NCBI GenBank assembly: GCA_023664955.1
Contig: JAMPEV010000001.1
Location: 159,765-223,764 of the forward strand
Direction: 5' to 3'
DNA length: 64,000 nucleotides
Origin: Duncaniella sp.
Lineage (GTDB): Bacteria; Bacteroidota; Bacteroidia; Bacteroidales; Muribaculaceae
This document shows, piece after piece, positions 61,271 through 64,000 of the stretch; position 1 is the first letter of the stretch, and each line of letters starts with the position of its first letter. Below the pieces are notes generated by a model. The model had not been told where the DNA came from. It ran no database searches and was given only the letters and a program-made list of their open reading frames with translations. Both the position numbers and the translations under genes were made by a program.

Positions 61271-63508
61271 ATGGCAGCATTCATCGTAATAAGTTCTGAC
61301 AACCGTTTACATTATTTAGTGGATGGTATTGAAAAATGCCGTCCACTAAATCCCGATGTAATAACAGAAATTTCTACAGGAAAGATAACTAAATCAGATA
61401 CAGGATATGTTTATGAATATTCCATACAAGGTGAAGGGATTAGAGGTGATGGAGCAAAATCATTTAGTGACTTGCTGTCTAATCAACTTGCGTCTTTTCG
61501 TTTAGCATATTCTATTCCAAACGATGAACTTGTAAATATCTTTTTTTTAGAGAATCCTTTGACAATAAAAGATGTGGAAGAGTCGGAAGCTTGGTTACAA
61601 GACTTAGACCGATTATTCAATCGTGGTCGAGGACATGATACTGGTTTTTGCATATATCGTATAATATTCACCTATGACCCTGAATCGCCTAACGATATAA
61701 CCAATAAAATCGACCCAATATCTCTAAAGCAATTATTATATAGCCATAAAGCCGCTGCCGCATGCAGTTTGGGTGAAGCAGTAGAGCCAACCTATGAGCG
61801 ATATCTATTTTACATCGATAACCAAAAAAGCGACTCAGCAGCATTGTGCTTGAGAAAGGACGAGCATGATCTAAAGATGCCAAGAATTTTAATTGATTTT
61901 ATGATGCTGGTATCGAGCAGTTCCGATAGATATAACATTGTAGCTGCTATTAATCCGGCACATGTCAACAGTAGATGTTTCTCTGTCGGATATGCGGAAA
62001 GTATGTACTACTATCCTGACGTTGAGAGATATTATATTCATGCTGATAATCGCGACATTAATCATAGGTTCTTATTTTCTGATGATGAGATGTTGAACGA
62101 TGTGGGCTATACTACTATGGATGTTGAAAAATATCCTTTCGGACTCCGTAAACGTAAGGAACGTCTCGGTGTCATTTATGAAAACATACCGTTCTCTGAT
62201 AATATTAATGAACATCCCAACTCAGCGGATTTTAAAATCAACAACTGTATTGTATCACTTAAGGAATATTTCAAGCAAGAAAGGGAAAAGGAGTTTGAGG
62301 ATTTCATGAATTCGCCAGCGATAACAGGACGCAAAGAAATCATTGAGAATTACGAAAAGGAAATTTCTTTATGTCAACCTAAAGAAGATGAGACTTCTGA
62401 TGAGTTCAAAGAAAGAATTAAACGGTTATTCTCAGATAAAGAGAGTATAAGCCAAGAATTGGATTTACAAATAAGAAATTTTGAACCCGACTGTCCTGCA
62501 TACATTGACCGAGAAGAAATATACAATGAGTTATGTGTGACTGAAGAGGATGATAAAGAAACCGCCTGTGATTCTCTATCTACACGATATAACCGATTAG
62601 TGAGTTTTGCAAGATCCAAAAAATTTATGGATTATATTAAAGCGATTGACAATTCTTCATCTATATCAGAAATTCGTTCAAATAACACTAATGGTGAAAC
62701 AAAAAATCACGAAGAGGGCTCTGTTGAAAATCTTGGTTGTTTATTTTCTTGGTTGAAATTTTGGAAGTACAAGCATATCGATAACGACGAATTTCAGAAT
62801 AATGAAAATGCGACTCAGGATCGAAGTGTTAATATAATCAATTATATAACCATCATTAACCAACAAATTCGTTTGAAGAAACGTTTCTTTTCTTTTAAGG
62901 AAGATATTTCTTCTTTAGAACAAAAATATGATGAAGAAAAAAATTATTGCGACAACTTTAAACTCACATTGCATACAAATCATTTTTTCCCTCTAATAAA
63001 CATAAATGAGCTTAAGAGCAAGCACGATGAAACATCATCGTCGAGAATTCAGGAGTCAATAAATTCATGTAATAGAAATAAATCATCTTTTATGAGTGAT
63101 TTGCTCCAAATTGTTAGTGACAGAGCCTCAAAATATACCAAACTACATTATTTGTTTATCGATTGGAAAAATCCATGTTCTTTTGTGCAAACAATATCGG
63201 ATATAAATTTTCCAATAATATGCAATGAACTACAAAAGCGAGCAGCTCCTTTAGCAAATTACAATCTAACATCTGAAGTAAACGAGAATAAAGTTATTAG
63301 ATGCTTTTTTTCTGATAGACCCAATTTTAAAGATGAGTTTGAAAGTGTACGAGCTAAAATTCAAAATGGAAATGAAATATCAGCAACAGAATCAACCCAT
63401 ATAGCATCTAAGATATGCATGTTCCAATTCTTACCAATGGACAATGAAATTATTCAAAATTTGGTTGACCTTCAGGAACCGGATAAAAATGATATGGATA
63501 TCATTTAA
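61271..63508 (+). CDS. Large cytoplasmic protein of unknown family, partner of the tubulin-like GTPase
   Basis: 745 residues, no signal peptide or membrane helix. The N-terminal 330 residues look globular (MAAFIVISSDNRLHYLVDGIE..., FFLENPLTIKDVEESEAWLQ, YIDNQKSDSAALCLRKDEHDL). From about 330 to 640 the chain is charged and helical, coiled-coil-like, with a short hydrophobic patch NLGCLFSWLKFWKYKH near 485-500. I recognise no family. It follows the GTPase by 10 bp, so it is made with it. It might be an adaptor, effector or filament regulator; that is inference from position only. Confidence 0.75.
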   Translation: MAAFIVISSDNRLHYLVDGIEKCRPLNPDVITEISTGKITKSDTGYVYEYSIQGEGIRGDGAKSFSDLLSNQLASFRLAYSIPNDELVNIFFLENPLTIKDVEESEAWLQDLDRLFNRGRGHDTGFCIYRIIFTYDPESPNDITNKIDPISLKQLLYSHKAAAACSLGEAVEPTYERYLFYIDNQKSDSAALCLRKDEHDLKMPRILIDFMMLVSSSSDRYNIVAAINPAHVNSRCFSVGYAESMYYYPDVERYYIHADNRDINHRFLFSDDEMLNDVGYTTMDVEKYPFGLRKRKERLGVIYENIPFSDNINEHPNSADFKINNCIVSLKEYFKQEREKEFEDFMNSPAITGRKEIIENYEKEISLCQPKEDETSDEFKERIKRLFSDKESISQELDLQIRNFEPDCPAYIDREEIYNELCVTEEDDKETACDSLSTRYNRLVSFARSKKFMDYIKAIDNSSSISEIRSNNTNGETKNHEEGSVENLGCLFSWLKFWKYKHIDNDEFQNNENATQDRSVNIINYITIINQQIRLKKRFFSFKEDISSLEQKYDEEKNYCDNFKLTLHTNHFFPLININELKSKHDETSSSRIQESINSCNRNKSSFMSDLLQIVSDRASKYTKLHYLFIDWKNPCSFVQTISDINFPIICNELQKRAAPLANYNLTSEVNENKVIRCFFSDRPNFKDEFESVRAKIQNGNEISATESTHIASKICMFQFLPMDNEIIQNLVDLQEPDKNDMDII

Positions 63509-63574
63509 TTCACATAATCCACATAACTATATGACATATAAATTCTATCCCACATCATTAAAGTATGCAATAGT

Positions 63575-64000
63575 ATGAAGTTGAATGGATGCTGCAAGTG
63601 GATTAAAGGTGTCGGTGAAAGGGGCTGGGATACTTTGAAGTCTGTGAGATTTTGGGTTTCGCAGGGTATATTGTTGTTTATATATCTGTGCATTTATAAT
63701 TATGCCCAGTCGCATAACTTCTTAGAATTTCCACTTCAATTTATGTTGGAAAACGTTGATTCCATACTTTATATATTTGGGTTTTCGTTCTTCTTTATAT
63801 GTAACTTGTTGACAAAAATTCTTTGGCGAAGGTGTGGCTCGTGGGGTGCGTGTTTTGGTAGGACGTTACTTGTAATGATTGTTCTTTATTTAACATACGG
63901 ACAATTGATTCAAGCTCTTTTCTATATTGATGTGGTATATACCATGAATTCACCAAGATTGATATTTTTGGAATTTTATATGATTTTGACCATTCCGAAA
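63575..64000 (+). CDS. Multi-spanning membrane protein, cut by window end
   Basis: The frame opens with ATG at 63575 and stays open for 142 codons to the last base. It contains at least four hydrophobic segments: FWVSQGILLFIYLCIY, SILYIFGFSFFFICNLL, RTLLVMIVLYLTYG and RLIFLEFYMILTI. It follows the 745-residue gene by 66 bp on the same strand and shares its AT-rich composition, so it probably belongs to the same operon. The family is unknown, as the C-terminus is missing. Confidence 0.7.
   Translation, partial: MKLNGCCKWIKGVGERGWDTLKSVRFWVSQGILLFIYLCIYNYAQSHNFLEFPLQFMLENVDSILYIFGFSFFFICNLLTKILWRRCGSWGACFGRTLLVMIVLYLTYGQLIQALFYIDVVYTMNSPRLIFLEFYMILTIPK

Noticed and set aside
1-64000. CRISPR array, rRNA operon, complete insertion sequence or integrase
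   Set aside because: None was seen on reading both strands; repeats present are short, degenerate or two-copy.

Overview
The window looks like a chromosomal segment of a Bacteroidota gut commensal, order Bacteroidales and possibly a Muribaculaceae-type genome. The grounds are: promoters of the Bacteroidota form TTTG-N19/21-TAnnTTTG in front of the RNA genes; a type IX secretion sortase (PorU); the parA-parB-DUF5683-mltD cluster; NigD-like and many other lipoproteins; and a VorB-type ferredoxin oxidoreductase. Family placement is inference. No rRNA, CRISPR array, integrase or complete insertion sequence was found.

Layout. 1-3.1 kb: a cut tRNA with anticodon CAT, a frameshifted GH13 alpha-amylase, a possible small RNA, degenerate 72-bp repeats and tRNA-Asp. 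3.1-10.2 kb (minus): GH25 lysozyme lipoprotein, NhaC antiporter, WYL regulator, PorU and a LEA-like lipoprotein. 10.3-13 kb (minus): SRP RNA, then an AraC regulator overlapping a fused ABC-ATPase/DUF4435 protein that resembles single-chain PARIS defence proteins. 13.5-21.7 kb: a small unknown gene between two copies of a palindromic repeat, a glycosyltransferase, a cyclophilin, pfkA-lolD-NigD-like, and a four-subunit 2-oxoacid:ferredoxin oxidoreductase operon. 21.9-28 kb (minus): mltD, DUF5683, parB and parA, plus a sensor-kinase-like protein. 28.3-29.4 kb: a HipA-like kinase overlapping a DUF3037 gene.

29.8-40 kb (plus) reads as a peptidoglycan-salvage locus: amidase/golvesin protein, GT2-DUF4922 fusion, SpoIID-like protein, AmpG-like transporter, NamZ (DUF1343) and a BadF-type amino-sugar kinase (MurK-like). 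Together they could cut, import and phosphorylate cell-wall sugars. 40-43 kb (minus): 5-formyl-THF cyclo-ligase, CtpA-type protease and dCMP deaminase. 43-46 kb: an AT-rich cassette of a C10 cysteine protease (interrupted by a TAG in its NWGWG motif) and a serpin lipoprotein, flanked by an exact 18-bp direct repeat. 46.3-55.9 kb: META-domain lipoprotein, M24 peptidase, CCA-adding enzyme, queD-queE, a flippase-like membrane protein, GH29 fucosidase, 5'-nucleotidase and DUF486.

The most unusual part is 56-64 kb. An apparent structured RNA with its own promoter and terminator is followed by an AT-rich operon: a secreted vWA protein, a lipoprotein with an extra membrane helix, a 927-residue bacterial tubulin/FtsZ-like GTPase, a 745-residue protein of no recognised family, and a multi-spanning membrane protein that runs off the window. 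This fits the general idea of tubulin-like/vWA membrane-remodelling systems predicted by comparative genomics, but with partners I do not recognise. It is the best candidate here for an undescribed system.
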